Positions 34,791 through 42,431 of a stretch of DNA of 64,000 nt are shown one piece after another (position 1 is the stretch's first letter; each line of letters starts with the position of its first letter). The DNA is taken from the NCBI RefSeq assembly GCF_014836885.1, contig NZ_JACSPY010000012.1, positions 1-64,000 on the forward strand. Direction: 5' to 3'. The DNA is from Brevibacterium gallinarum (GTDB lineage Bacteria; Actinomycetota; Actinomycetes; Actinomycetales; Brevibacteriaceae). The notes below the pieces were generated by a model. That model worked only from the letters and a program-made list of their open reading frames with translations, did no database searches and was not told the DNA's origin. The translations under genes and the position numbers were made by a program.

Positions 34791-36860
34791 TCAGCTCTTG
34801 CTCTTCCCGGCTTCCTTCTCGACCAGGGTGAGCACGTCGTAGGTGGCGACGATGTCGTCGTCCTGATTCGTCACCAGCGCATCCCAGCGGACTTCGCCGT
34901 ACTCATCGGTCTCCCGCGGGGTGATCTGCTTGGCCGTCAGCGTCACAGTCAGCTCATCTCCCGGTGAGACCGGGGTGATGAAGCGCAGGTTCTCCAGGCC
35001 GTAGTTCGCCAGCACCGGGCCGGGCTCGGGCTTGACGAACAGGCCGGCGGCGAACGAGACGACGAGGTAGCCGTGGGCCACACGCCCGGGGAAGAACGGG
35101 TTGGCGGCTGCGGCCTCCTCATCAGTGTGGGCGTAGAAGGTGTCGCCGGTGAATTCGGCGAAGTGCTCGACGTCTTCGAGTGTCACCTCGCGCGGGCCGC
35201 CGACGATCGTGTCGCCGATGCGCAGCTCGCTTAAGTCCTTGCCGAAGGGGTGACCGCCCTCAGTCCGGCGGGCCGCTTCGGGCGTCCAGGTGCCGGTGAT
35301 CGCGGTGAGCATATCGGGTGAGGCCTGGATGGCGGTGCGCTGCATGTAGTGCAGCACCGAGCGGATGCCGCCGAGCTCCTCTCCCCCGCCGGCGCGGCCG
35401 GGCCCGCCGTGCACCAGGGTGGGCAGCGGTGAGCCGTGGCCGGTCGACTCCTTTGCGTCGTCGCGGTCGAGCACGAGGATCCGGCCGTGCCAGGGCGCGG
35501 TGCCGAGGACGACCTCGCGGACGACCTCGGGGTCGTGGCTGACGACCGAACCGACGAGCGAGCCGCGGCCGCGGGCGGCGATCTCAACGGCCTCGGAAAG
35601 CGAGCGGTAGGGCACGAGCGTGGCGACCGGGCCGAAGGCCTCGACGTCGTGAACAGCGTCGACGTCAGCGGCGGCTTTGAGCAGGGTGGGGGGCACGAAT
35701 GCGCGCGAACCTGACCCCTCGCCCGAGGTGCGGGTCGCCTCGCCGCCGCACACCACCTCGGCGCCGGCGGCCGTCAGGGTGCTGATCGCCTCGCGCACAT
35801 CGTCAGCCTGGTCAGCGGAGACGAGCGGGCCCATGCGGGTGGCCTCGTCGTGCGGGCTGCCGACGGTGACGCCGGCGAGCTTGCCGGACACCGCCTCGGC
35901 GACGGCGTCGAGGTGTTCGGCGGGCACGAGCGCACGGCGGATGGCGGTGCATTTCTGGCCGGCCTTGGCGGTCATCTCGGTGACAAGCTGGCGGACGTAG
36001 AGGTCGAACTCCTCGCTGCCGGGCCCGGCGTCAGGGCCGAGGAGGGAGAAGTTGAGCGAGTCGGCTTCGGCGAAGAAGCGGGTGCCGCGCTCGGTCACGC
36101 AGGTATGCGAGGCAAGCGTCCGGGCGGTGGTCGCCGAACCGGTGAAGGCGATGGTGTCCTGCTCGCCGAGGTGGTCGAAGAGGTCGCCGGTCGACCCGCA
36201 GATGAGCTGCAGCGCGCCTTCGGGCAGCAGGCCGGAGTCGATGATGTCGGTGACGACGGCGTGGGTGAGCTGGGCGCCGTTGGTGGCCGGCTTGACGATG
36301 ACCGGCTGGCCGGCGGCGAACATCGGCCCGAACTTCTCCAGCATCCCCCAGACGGGGAAGTTGAAGGCGTTGATCTGCACGGACACTCCCGGACGGGCGG
36401 TGCAGATGTGCTGGCCGGCGAACGTCTGCCGCTTCGACAGGCGCTCGACGCCGCCGTCGAGGTAGACGGTCGAGTTCGGCATATGCCGGCGGGCGACCGA
36501 GGAGTAGGAGAACAGCGTCGAGATGCCGCCGTCGATGTCGATGAGGCCATCGCGGGCGGTCGCGCCGGTGGTCAGTGAGATGGCGTGGTAGCGGTCGCGG
36601 CGCTCGTTGAGGTAGGTGGCCAGGGCCTTGAGGATGACGCCGCGCTGGTGGAAGGTCAGCGCGCGCACGGCCGGTCCGCCGGTGTCGCGGGCGTGGGCGA
36701 CGACGGCGGCGAAGTCGATGCCCGCAGAGGACACACCGGCCAGTTCGGTGCCGGTGGCCGGGTCGCAGATCGTGCGCACGGAGGGCTGGGCCGTGCCCGA
36801 GGTGTCGGCGGCGGGGGCAGTCCATGTCCCGCAGGCGTAGGAGGTGAGGATTTCGGTCAT
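34791..36860 (-). CDS. paaZ: PaaZ, bifunctional oxepin-CoA hydrolase / aldehyde dehydrogenase
   Basis: A 689-residue fusion. The N-terminal aldehyde dehydrogenase domain has Cys304 in AGQKCTAIRRAL and Glu265 in RFFAEADSLN, the NAD fold FTGSATTARTLA and NAFNFPVWGMLEKFGPM. The C-terminal MaoC-like hydratase domain carries FTGDTFYAHTDEEAAAANPFFPGRVAHGYLVVSFAAGLFV. It opens the oxepin-CoA ring and oxidises the resulting aldehyde to 3-oxo-5,6-dehydrosuberyl-CoA. A PaaR-like palindrome lies upstream at 36926-36941. The thiolase paaJ and dehydrogenase paaH needed to finish the route are not in this window. Confidence 0.95.
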   Translation of the reverse strand: MTEILTSYACGTWTAPAADTSGTAQPSVRTICDPATGTELAGVSSAGIDFAAVVAHARDTGGPAVRALTFHQRGVILKALATYLNERRDRYHAISLTTGATARDGLIDIDGGISTLFSYSSVARRHMPNSTVYLDGGVERLSKRQTFAGQHICTARPGVSVQINAFNFPVWGMLEKFGPMFAAGQPVIVKPATNGAQLTHAVVTDIIDSGLLPEGALQLICGSTGDLFDHLGEQDTIAFTGSATTARTLASHTCVTERGTRFFAEADSLNFSLLGPDAGPGSEEFDLYVRQLVTEMTAKAGQKCTAIRRALVPAEHLDAVAEAVSGKLAGVTVGSPHDEATRMGPLVSADQADDVREAISTLTAAGAEVVCGGEATRTSGEGSGSRAFVPPTLLKAAADVDAVHDVEAFGPVATLVPYRSLSEAVEIAARGRGSLVGSVVSHDPEVVREVVLGTAPWHGRILVLDRDDAKESTGHGSPLPTLVHGGPGRAGGGEELGGIRSVLHYMQRTAIQASPDMLTAITGTWTPEAARRTEGGHPFGKDLSELRIGDTIVGGPREVTLEDVEHFAEFTGDTFYAHTDEEAAAANPFFPGRVAHGYLVVSFAAGLFVKPEPGPVLANYGLENLRFITPVSPGDELTVTLTAKQITPRETDEYGEVRWDALVTNQDDDIVATYDVLTLVEKEAGKSKS

Positions 36861-36925
36861 GGCGGCTCCTGAGATCGACGTCGTCGTCGCGCCCGCCGCT
36901 GGGTGCGCGGGCAGCGCTTTTCATA

Positions 36926-36941
36926 CTAACCGTTCGGTCAG
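36926..36941. promoter_or_regulatory. PaaR-type operator between paaZ and the Lrp gene
   Basis: CTAACC-GTTC-GGTCAG, within ATACTAACCGTTCGGTCAGTTAT, matches the paaA, paaI and transporter sites. It is 66 bases from the paaZ start on the minus strand and 54 bases from the Lrp start on the plus strand. Confidence 0.62.
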
Positions 36942-36994
36942 TTATTGTCATGGGTACTAAGCTGTTGGCCAATCCGGACGGGAGGACTCTGCAC

Positions 36995-37447
36995 ATGGCG
37001 CGTGACATCGATGACGTCGACCGCCGGATCATCGCGGCCCTCGTCGCCGACTCCCGCTCTTCGATCCGGCAGCTGGCCGAGCGCGTGCACATCTCCCGCT
37101 CCGCCGCCCACTCCCGGCTCAACGCGCTCATCGCCTCGGGCGCGATCCGCCGCTTCACCGCCGACATCGACAAAGCCGCCCTCGGCATGACGGTCTCGGC
37201 TGTCGTCGTCGTCAAGATCGGCGAACGGCCCTGGCTCGATGTCCGCGACGACCTCGCCGCCCTGCCCTTCGTCGAGAAGGTCCAGGCCGTCAGCGGCGAC
37301 ATCGACGCCCTGCTGACCGTCAACGCGCCGTCGAACACCGAGCTGTCCCAGGTGATCCTGCGCCAGGTCCATGAGATCCCCGGCATCGTCTCGACCCGCT
37401 CGCTGCTCGTGCTCGACGAGGTCGACGGCCACCGCCCCGGCAGCTGA
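36995..37447 (+). CDS. Lrp/AsnC-family transcriptional regulator
   Basis: A 150-residue feast/famine regulator. The HTH lies in IDDVDRRIIAALVADSRSSIRQLAERVHISRSAAHSRLNALIASGAIRRF and the RAM effector domain follows with SGDIDALLTVNAPSNTELSQVI. ATG 36995 is chosen because GGGAGGA lies eight bases before it and the resulting length is standard; an ATG at 36950 in frame would sit inside the operator region. In related genomes such genes sit next to branched-chain 2-oxoacid dehydrogenase operons and regulate them (BkdR-like), and that operon begins at 41319 here. Its last bases form one copy of the 20-bp repeat that bounds the AbiE cassette. Confidence 0.88.
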   Translation: MARDIDDVDRRIIAALVADSRSSIRQLAERVHISRSAAHSRLNALIASGAIRRFTADIDKAALGMTVSAVVVVKIGERPWLDVRDDLAALPFVEKVQAVSGDIDALLTVNAPSNTELSQVILRQVHEIPGIVSTRSLLVLDEVDGHRPGS

Positions 37448-37449
37448 GC
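37430..37449 (+). repeat. left copy of a 20-bp direct repeat flanking abiE
   Basis: CACCGCCCCGGCAGCTGAGC, covering the last codons and stop of the Lrp gene. An identical copy is at 39036-39055. The pair is the likely attachment or duplication site of the inserted toxin-antitoxin cassette. Confidence 0.8.
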
Positions 37450-37493
37450 CTCGCTTCCATCACAGGCAAGCTGCCAGTCCACGCGAGGCGGGG

Positions 37494-37528
37494 TATCAAA
37501 AGTGTTTCACTTCCGTTATACTTTTGCC
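37494..37528 (+). promoter_or_regulatory. leaderless promoter and operator of abiE
   Basis: TATACT at 37517-37522 is a near-perfect -10 hexamer only seven bases before the abiEi ATG, so the mRNA is probably leaderless. Seventeen bases upstream lies TATCAA as a weak -35. The palindrome AAGTG-TTT-CACTT (37500-37512) sits exactly in the spacer, fitting autorepression by AbiEi. Confidence 0.6.
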
Positions 37529-38098
37529 ATGGCATCTAAGAGCCTGGCCCGCGACGATCTGTGGGAGATCGCAGTTGACCAACACGGATTCGTGACCGCT
37601 CAGCAGGCAGCCGAGCACGGCGTAAGCAAACATGCCCTGCAGATGCTGGTTCACCGAGGCACCCTCGACCGCGTCGCCTTCGGCGTGTACAGGTTCCCTC
37701 GTTTCCCTGTGGGGGAATTCGATCCGTACATGCTCGCCGTACTCTGGACGCGCGCCCCAGAAGCCGCCCTCTCACACGAGACCGCGCTCAGCGCATATGG
37801 CATCAGCGATGTCAACCCGAGTCGCATTCACGTCACCGTAGGACGACATCGACGCATTCGACGCGCGGGCGGCGAAGGATACGCAGTCCATTACGAGGAT
37901 CTGGTTCCCCAGCAGCTGACCTGGTGGCAGGAGATACCCACGGTGACCCCTGCGACTGCCGTCGAACAGTGCATCGATTCAGGTACCCCGACATATCTGG
38001 TGCGCCAGGCGATTGATCGAGGACACGCCCGCGGCTATCTGACGAAGGATGAACACACTGCTCTGACCGCAAAGCTGGAGAGCCGACATGAGCGATGA
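37529..38098 (+). CDS. abiEi: AbiEi, antitoxin and autorepressor of a type IV toxin-antitoxin
   Basis: A 189-residue protein with an N-terminal winged HTH (DDLWEIAVDQHGFVTAQQAAEHGVSKHALQMLVHRGTLDRVAFGVYRF, the AbiEi_4-type domain) and a C-terminal domain containing LSHETALSAYGISDVNPSRIHVTVGRHRRIRR. AbiEi represses its operon and neutralises the nucleotidyltransferase toxin. ATG 37529 (MASKSL) is preferred because it begins at the predicted transcription start. The gene overlaps the toxin start by 11 bases. Confidence 0.88.
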   Translation: MASKSLARDDLWEIAVDQHGFVTAQQAAEHGVSKHALQMLVHRGTLDRVAFGVYRFPRFPVGEFDPYMLAVLWTRAPEAALSHETALSAYGISDVNPSRIHVTVGRHRRIRRAGGEGYAVHYEDLVPQQLTWWQEIPTVTPATAVEQCIDSGTPTYLVRQAIDRGHARGYLTKDEHTALTAKLESRHER

Positions 38099-39053
38099 CC
38101 ACATCCGCTCACCGCTCTCTCAAAGCCTCTCCAACCTCAAGCCCAAAGCGAAGCAACCCGCATCCACACGAGTCCTCAATACGTGGATCGCTCAGGCGGA
38201 AGGGAAAATGGGCGCCGAGGCAGGCGGAGGCAGACTTAGCTGGCTGGTCGCCTCGTCAATCGCAATTGCAGCGGTACAGCGAGCGGTCGATGCAAGCGGA
38301 CAGCGCCTGTTCCTCCTCAAAGGAGGAACGCTCTTGCAGCACCGCCTCTCAGCTGCTGCGCGTGCTACACGCGACGTGGACGGGATCGTGCGTGGAGACA
38401 TGGACGAGTTCCTGACGTCACTCGATAGCGCCTTGAAACATCCCTGGGGCCCGGTGACGATGCGCCGCGAGGAAGTCGAAGTGATCGAAACGCCGACGAA
38501 GCTCATCAAACCCCGCAGGTTCGATCTCGTTCTGGAGATTCGGGGCGTCGCGTGGCGACGAGTTCGTTTCGAGATATCTCCCGACGAAGCGGGCATCGGC
38601 GCGGAATCCGAAAGCGTAGCCCCTCCTTCTCTGGCCGGTTTCGGCCTACCTGACCCCGACGCCCTGGTCGGCATCGCACTGCGATACCAGGTCGCGCAGA
38701 AACTCCACGCGGTTTCAGACCCACACGAACCGCCGGACTATCTGAACGATCGAGCGCGTGACGTCGTCGACCTGCTCCTGATCCGCGACCTCATTGCGGA
38801 TTCCCGATATCCCGCTCTTGCCGACGTGCGAGACGCATCCCTCGCCGTGTTCTTCGCCCGCGAAGCGGAGGCCCGCGAACTCTCTCTCCCCACCCGACAA
38901 TGGCCGCCGACCGTCATCGCGCTGCCTCACTGGACAGGCGACTACGCCAGAGCCGCAGAGTCCGGAGGCTTATCGCTCTCCCTCGATGACGCCGTTGCGG
39001 AGGTCAACGCATGGATTACCGAAATCGATCGAAGTCACCGCCCCGGCAGCTGA
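38088..39053 (+). CDS. abiEii: AbiEii, nucleotidyltransferase toxin
   Basis: A 321-residue toxin of the AbiEii/AbiGii nucleotidyltransferase family, members of which block growth by adding nucleotides to tRNA during phage infection. The active-site region is RLFLLKGGTLLQHRLSAAARATRDVDGIVRGD, containing the GG-x8-R and D-x-D type elements, and RRFDLVLEI contributes the later acidic residue. The last five codons plus stop (HRPGS) are supplied by the right copy of the 20-bp repeat and are identical to the end of the Lrp protein, so the toxin C-terminus was probably rewritten at insertion. GC is somewhat lower than in neighbours. Confidence 0.88.
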   Translation: MSDDHIRSPLSQSLSNLKPKAKQPASTRVLNTWIAQAEGKMGAEAGGGRLSWLVASSIAIAAVQRAVDASGQRLFLLKGGTLLQHRLSAAARATRDVDGIVRGDMDEFLTSLDSALKHPWGPVTMRREEVEVIETPTKLIKPRRFDLVLEIRGVAWRRVRFEISPDEAGIGAESESVAPPSLAGFGLPDPDALVGIALRYQVAQKLHAVSDPHEPPDYLNDRARDVVDLLLIRDLIADSRYPALADVRDASLAVFFAREAEARELSLPTRQWPPTVIALPHWTGDYARAAESGGLSLSLDDAVAEVNAWITEIDRSHRPGS

Positions 39054-39055
39054 GC
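39036..39055 (+). repeat. right copy of the 20-bp direct repeat flanking abiE
   Basis: CACCGCCCCGGCAGCTGAGC, identical to 37430-37449. It contains the stop codon of abiEii. Sequence beyond it (39056 onward) would be the original continuation after the Lrp gene before the cassette arrived. Confidence 0.8.
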
Positions 39056-39106
39056 AGCCGCCTCACCTGCGAACTCTCACGGCACCCCGCCTGACAGGGC
39101 GTTCCA

Positions 39107-39136
39107 CCACATTCCGGACAACCGTCCGGAATGTGG
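39107..39136. terminator. strong 13-bp hairpin after the abiE cassette
   Basis: CCACATTCCGGAC-AACC-GTCCGGAATGTGG is a perfect 13-bp stem with a tetraloop, followed by TCTATTT. It should terminate rightward transcription from abiE or from the Lrp gene before the transporter. Confidence 0.7.
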
Positions 39137-39194
39137 TCTATTTCACGTCCAGGGCTACCGCATCCCGCTGCGTGCGCTTAGGCTTCAAACATTA

Positions 39195-39209
39195 CTGACC
39201 GAATGGTCG
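39195..39209. promoter_or_regulatory. PaaR-type operator upstream of the MHS transporter
   Basis: CTGACC-GAAT-GGTCG, within TTACTGACCGAATGGTCGG, closely matches the sites before paaA, paaI and paaZ. It lies about 130 bases before the transporter start, linking that gene to phenylacetate regulation. Confidence 0.6.
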
Positions 39210-39340
39210 GCCATCGACCGTTCGATCAACGCCCCTGGCGGCACCACCCGCCACCGACGATCCTGTCCGTCCTGCTGCGCACACCGCTGTGCCGCCTCGA
39301 CCCCACCGGCCCACCGCACCTCACCTTTGGAGCAAGCCTC

Positions 39341-40678
39341 ATGACCGCCACCTCGGCCGCAACGTCGCGGCCCACCGCCACCACCCGCGAGGAGCGCAAA
39401 GTCCTCGTCGGCACCCTCGTCGGCACGACCATCGAGTGGTACGACTTCTTCATCTACGCCCAGGCCGCCGGCCTCATCCTCGCCGCCCAGTACTTCGCAC
39501 CGCTCGGCTCGGACAACCCGGCACTCGCCCAGATCATCTCGTGGGCCTCCCTCGGCGTCGCCTTCCTCTTCCGCCCGCTCGGCGCCGTCGTCGCCGGCCA
39601 CCTGGGAGACAAGCTCGGCCGCAAGACGATGCTCGTCTTCACCCTCATCATGATGGGTGCGGCCACCTCGCTCATCGGCCTGCTGCCCACTTACGCACAG
39701 ATCGGCATCGCCGCCCCGATCCTGCTCATCCTGCTGCGCATCCTGCAGGGCTTCTCCGCCGGCGGAGAATGGGGCGGAGCCGCCCTGCTCGCCGTCGAGC
39801 ACGCACCGCTGTCCAAGCGCGGCATCTTCGGCGCCTACCCGCAGATCGGCGTGCCGGTCGGCATGATCCTGGCCACCGGCGTCATGTTCACCATCTCCAG
39901 CGTGCTCACCCCTGAGCAGTTCGCCGCCTTCGGCTGGCGCATCCCGTTCCTGCTCTCGATCGCGCTCGTGTTCGTCGGCTACTTCATCCGCCGCTCGTGT
40001 GAGGAGTCGCCGGTCTTCGCCGAACTCGCCGAGCGCCGCGCCGAGGCCAGCGCCCCGCTCGCCAGCCTCATGAAGACCAACGCCAAGGAGGTCATCCTCT
40101 CCGCGCTCGTCTTCATCTCCAACAACGCCGCCGGCTACCTCGTCATCGCCTTCTTCGCCGCCTACGCCTCCAAACCCCTCGACCAGGGCGGCACGATCGG
40201 CCTCGAGCGCCCGCCGGTGCTGCTGGCGACGACGATCGCCTCCTTCGGCTGGCTCATCTTCACCCTTGCCGGCGGTTCGATCTCGGACAGGATCGGTCGC
40301 GTGCGCAGCTTCCAGATCGGCTACGCACTCATCTTCCTCACGATCATCCCGACGTTCATGCTCGTCGACACCGGCAACGTGTGGCTCTACGCGGTCGGCC
40401 TGTTCATCCTCACCATCGGCCTGGGCCTGTCCTACGGCCCGATGTCGGCGATGTACGCCGAGATGTTCCCGGCCAAGATCCGCTACTCCGGCGTGTCGAT
40501 CGGCTACGCGCTCGGCGCGATCCTCGGCGGTGCCTTCGCTCCGATGATCGCCGAGTTCCTGCTGGTGGAGTTCAAGACCTCACTCGCGATCGCCGTGTAC
40601 ATCATGGTGCTCACCGTCATCAGCTTCGCCGCCGTCTCCGTCATCCGCGAGACCCGCGGCAACCGACTCGACGTCTGA
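39341..40678 (+). CDS. MHS-family (major facilitator) metabolite:proton symporter
   Basis: A 445-residue transporter with twelve hydrophobic segments. The MHS-family opening TTIEWYDFFIYAQAAGLILAAQYF, the loop GDKLGRKTMLVFTLIMMG and the segment LQGFSAGGEWGGAALLAVEHAP are all present. MHS members import organic acids (shikimate, alpha-ketoglutarate, aromatic acids). ATG 39341 follows GGAG. An upstream palindrome of the PaaR type suggests uptake of phenylacetate or a related aromatic acid, but the sequence does not show specificity. A strong terminator follows. Confidence 0.9.
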   Translation: MTATSAATSRPTATTREERKVLVGTLVGTTIEWYDFFIYAQAAGLILAAQYFAPLGSDNPALAQIISWASLGVAFLFRPLGAVVAGHLGDKLGRKTMLVFTLIMMGAATSLIGLLPTYAQIGIAAPILLILLRILQGFSAGGEWGGAALLAVEHAPLSKRGIFGAYPQIGVPVGMILATGVMFTISSVLTPEQFAAFGWRIPFLLSIALVFVGYFIRRSCEESPVFAELAERRAEASAPLASLMKTNAKEVILSALVFISNNAAGYLVIAFFAAYASKPLDQGGTIGLERPPVLLATTIASFGWLIFTLAGGSISDRIGRVRSFQIGYALIFLTIIPTFMLVDTGNVWLYAVGLFILTIGLGLSYGPMSAMYAEMFPAKIRYSGVSIGYALGAILGGAFAPMIAEFLLVEFKTSLAIAVYIMVLTVISFAAVSVIRETRGNRLDV

Positions 40679-40713
40679 GTCACCGCTGGCGAACCGCCAG
40701 CCGGCACACCGTT

Positions 40714-40762
40714 CCCGAGGCGGTGGGCACCGTCCGAACGGAAAGGCGCCCACCGCCTCGGG
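40714..40762. terminator. terminator hairpin after the MHS transporter
   Basis: CCCGAGGCGGTGGGC (40714-40728) and GCCCACCGCCTCGGG (40748-40762) are perfect 15-bp complements across a 19-base loop. The stem contains the dispersed CCGCCTCGGG motif noted elsewhere in the window. Confidence 0.65.
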
Positions 40763-40818
40763 CGTGGTGGGAGGCGCCATCACAGGCCGGTCCCAGGTCG
40801 GAGTGCTGAGATGGGTGC

Positions 40819-41145
40819 ATGTCCCGCACCTCCCCCTCCCCGCACAGCAAGCCTGCCAGGCAGCAGCCCGTGATCACCGGATCCGCTCGCGCGGCGCTGC
40901 GGATCCTCACCGTGTGCGTCGGCACGCTCGCCCTCGGGCTCGTCCTGCTCATCGCCTCCTATGGGATCTCAGCGATCGACTACGCGATCCAGGACAGCAC
41001 CGGCGAACCGGGCCCGGCACCGGCGATCGTCGGCATGGCAGCCGAGGCCGGGCACATCGTCCTCATCACCGGATCGCTCGCCACGATCGCCGCATGCGCT
41101 GCATTTCTCGGTGAGCTCAAGCGCACATCGGGACCTGCCCGCTGA
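40819..41145 (+). CDS. small two-helix membrane protein of unknown function
   Basis: A 108-residue protein not recognised as a named family. It has a basic N-terminus, a first transmembrane segment (LRILTVCVGTLALGLVLLIASYGISAI) and a second near the end (GHIVLITGSLATIAACAAFLGEL), joined by a short acidic loop. Codon use is biased as in neighbouring core genes. It stands alone between a terminator and the 2-oxoacid dehydrogenase operon. Confidence 0.6.
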   Translation: MSRTSPSPHSKPARQQPVITGSARAALRILTVCVGTLALGLVLLIASYGISAIDYAIQDSTGEPGPAPAIVGMAAEAGHIVLITGSLATIAACAAFLGELKRTSGPAR

Positions 41146-41318
41146 CCAGCGCGAAGTCAGGCACCCGGGCGCGGACCGCCTCGGGCACGGTGGACGAACG
41201 TCCCCGCAGCCGTGAGCTCGCACACGCGATCGTCCGATATTGCACAGACGCGCGGCCACCCGTCTGGCAGTGGCCCGATCTGCTGGTGCGGTGACCGCGA
41301 TCACAGGACGATGGTTGC

Positions 41319-42431
41319 ATGACTATCGACATTCCACGCTCTGCCGACGCCGCCAGGGAGGTGCCGTCGCTGCACCCGATCAGCTTCATCGACGAAGCCG
41401 GCCAGGTCACCGACGCCCAAGCACCCGACGGTCTGCGCATGCCCTCGGCTGACATGCTGCTCAAGCTCTACCGCCGGATGGTCATCGCCCGGCGCTTCGA
41501 AGCCCAGGTCACCGCGCTCACCCGCCAGGGACGTCTGGCGACCTACCCGTCGGCGGCCGGCCAGGAGGCCTGCGAGATCGGCGCGGTGTCTGCGCTGACG
41601 GACACCGACTGGCTGTTCCCGACCTACCGCGACTCCGCCGCCCTGCTCACCCGCGGGATCCCGGTGCCGGAGATCCTCGCGGCTTTCCGCGGCGACTGGC
41701 ACTGCGGCTTCGACCCGCACGACCACTGCACCGCACCGGCGGCCACCCCGCTGGCCACCCAGGGCCTGCACGCAGCCGGCTTCGGCATGGCCGCCAAGCT
41801 GCGCGGCGAGGACACCGCGACGCTGACGTTCATGGGCGACGGCGCCACCAGCGAGGGCGATGCGCACGAGGCATTCAACTTCGCTGCCGTGTGGCAGACC
41901 CCGACGGTGTTCTTCATCCAGAACAACCAGTACGCGATCTCGGTGCCGCTGCGCGAGCAGACGAACGCGACCCTGCTGGCGGACAAGGCGATCGGCTACG
42001 GGATGCCCGGCTACTGCGTCGACGGCAACGACGTCGCCGCCGTCTACGCCGTCGTCACCGCCGCGATCGACCGAGCCCGCGCCGGTGACGGCCCAACCCT
42101 GATCGAGGGCCTGACCTACCGGATCGAGGCACACACCAACTCCGATGACCCGACCCGCTACCGCGAGGGCGCCGAGGTCGACATCTGGAAGCGCCGCGAC
42201 CCGATCGCGCGCCTGGAGTCCTACCTGCGCCAGACAGGTGCGCTCGATGACGGCTCGGTCGAGGCGATCGCCGCCGATGCCGAGGAGTTCGCCGCCGAGG
42301 TCCGCGACGCGATGAACACCGAAGCCGAGCGCAACCCGCTCGAGATCTTCGACCACGTCTACGCCCACGCCCGCCCGGCCCTGGCCGAGCAGCGCGCCCT
42401 GCTGGCCGCCGAGCTGGAAGAGGTGTCATGA
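41319..42431 (+). CDS. bkdA: branched-chain 2-oxoacid dehydrogenase E1 alpha
   Basis: A 370-residue thiamine-diphosphate enzyme subunit. The TPP motif is seen as TLTFMGDGATSEGDAHEAFNFAAVWQTPTVFFIQNNQYAIS. The regulatory/phosphorylation-loop region YRIEAHTNSDDPTRYR and the sequence YPSAAGQEACEIGAVSAL match branched-chain rather than pyruvate E1 alpha. It decarboxylates 2-oxo acids from Leu, Ile and Val, feeding branched fatty-acid primers. It overlaps E1 beta by four bases (ATGA). The start ATG 41319 has poor ribosome-site support. Confidence 0.9.
   Translation: MTIDIPRSADAAREVPSLHPISFIDEAGQVTDAQAPDGLRMPSADMLLKLYRRMVIARRFEAQVTALTRQGRLATYPSAAGQEACEIGAVSALTDTDWLFPTYRDSAALLTRGIPVPEILAAFRGDWHCGFDPHDHCTAPAATPLATQGLHAAGFGMAAKLRGEDTATLTFMGDGATSEGDAHEAFNFAAVWQTPTVFFIQNNQYAISVPLREQTNATLLADKAIGYGMPGYCVDGNDVAAVYAVVTAAIDRARAGDGPTLIEGLTYRIEAHTNSDDPTRYREGAEVDIWKRRDPIARLESYLRQTGALDDGSVEAIAADAEEFAAEVRDAMNTEAERNPLEIFDHVYAHARPALAEQRALLAAELEEVS

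Noticed and set aside
36031..37482. 483-codon minus frame over paaZ and the Lrp gene
   Set aside because: Crosses two clear genes and has an Arg/His-rich repetitive translation typical of a shadow frame.
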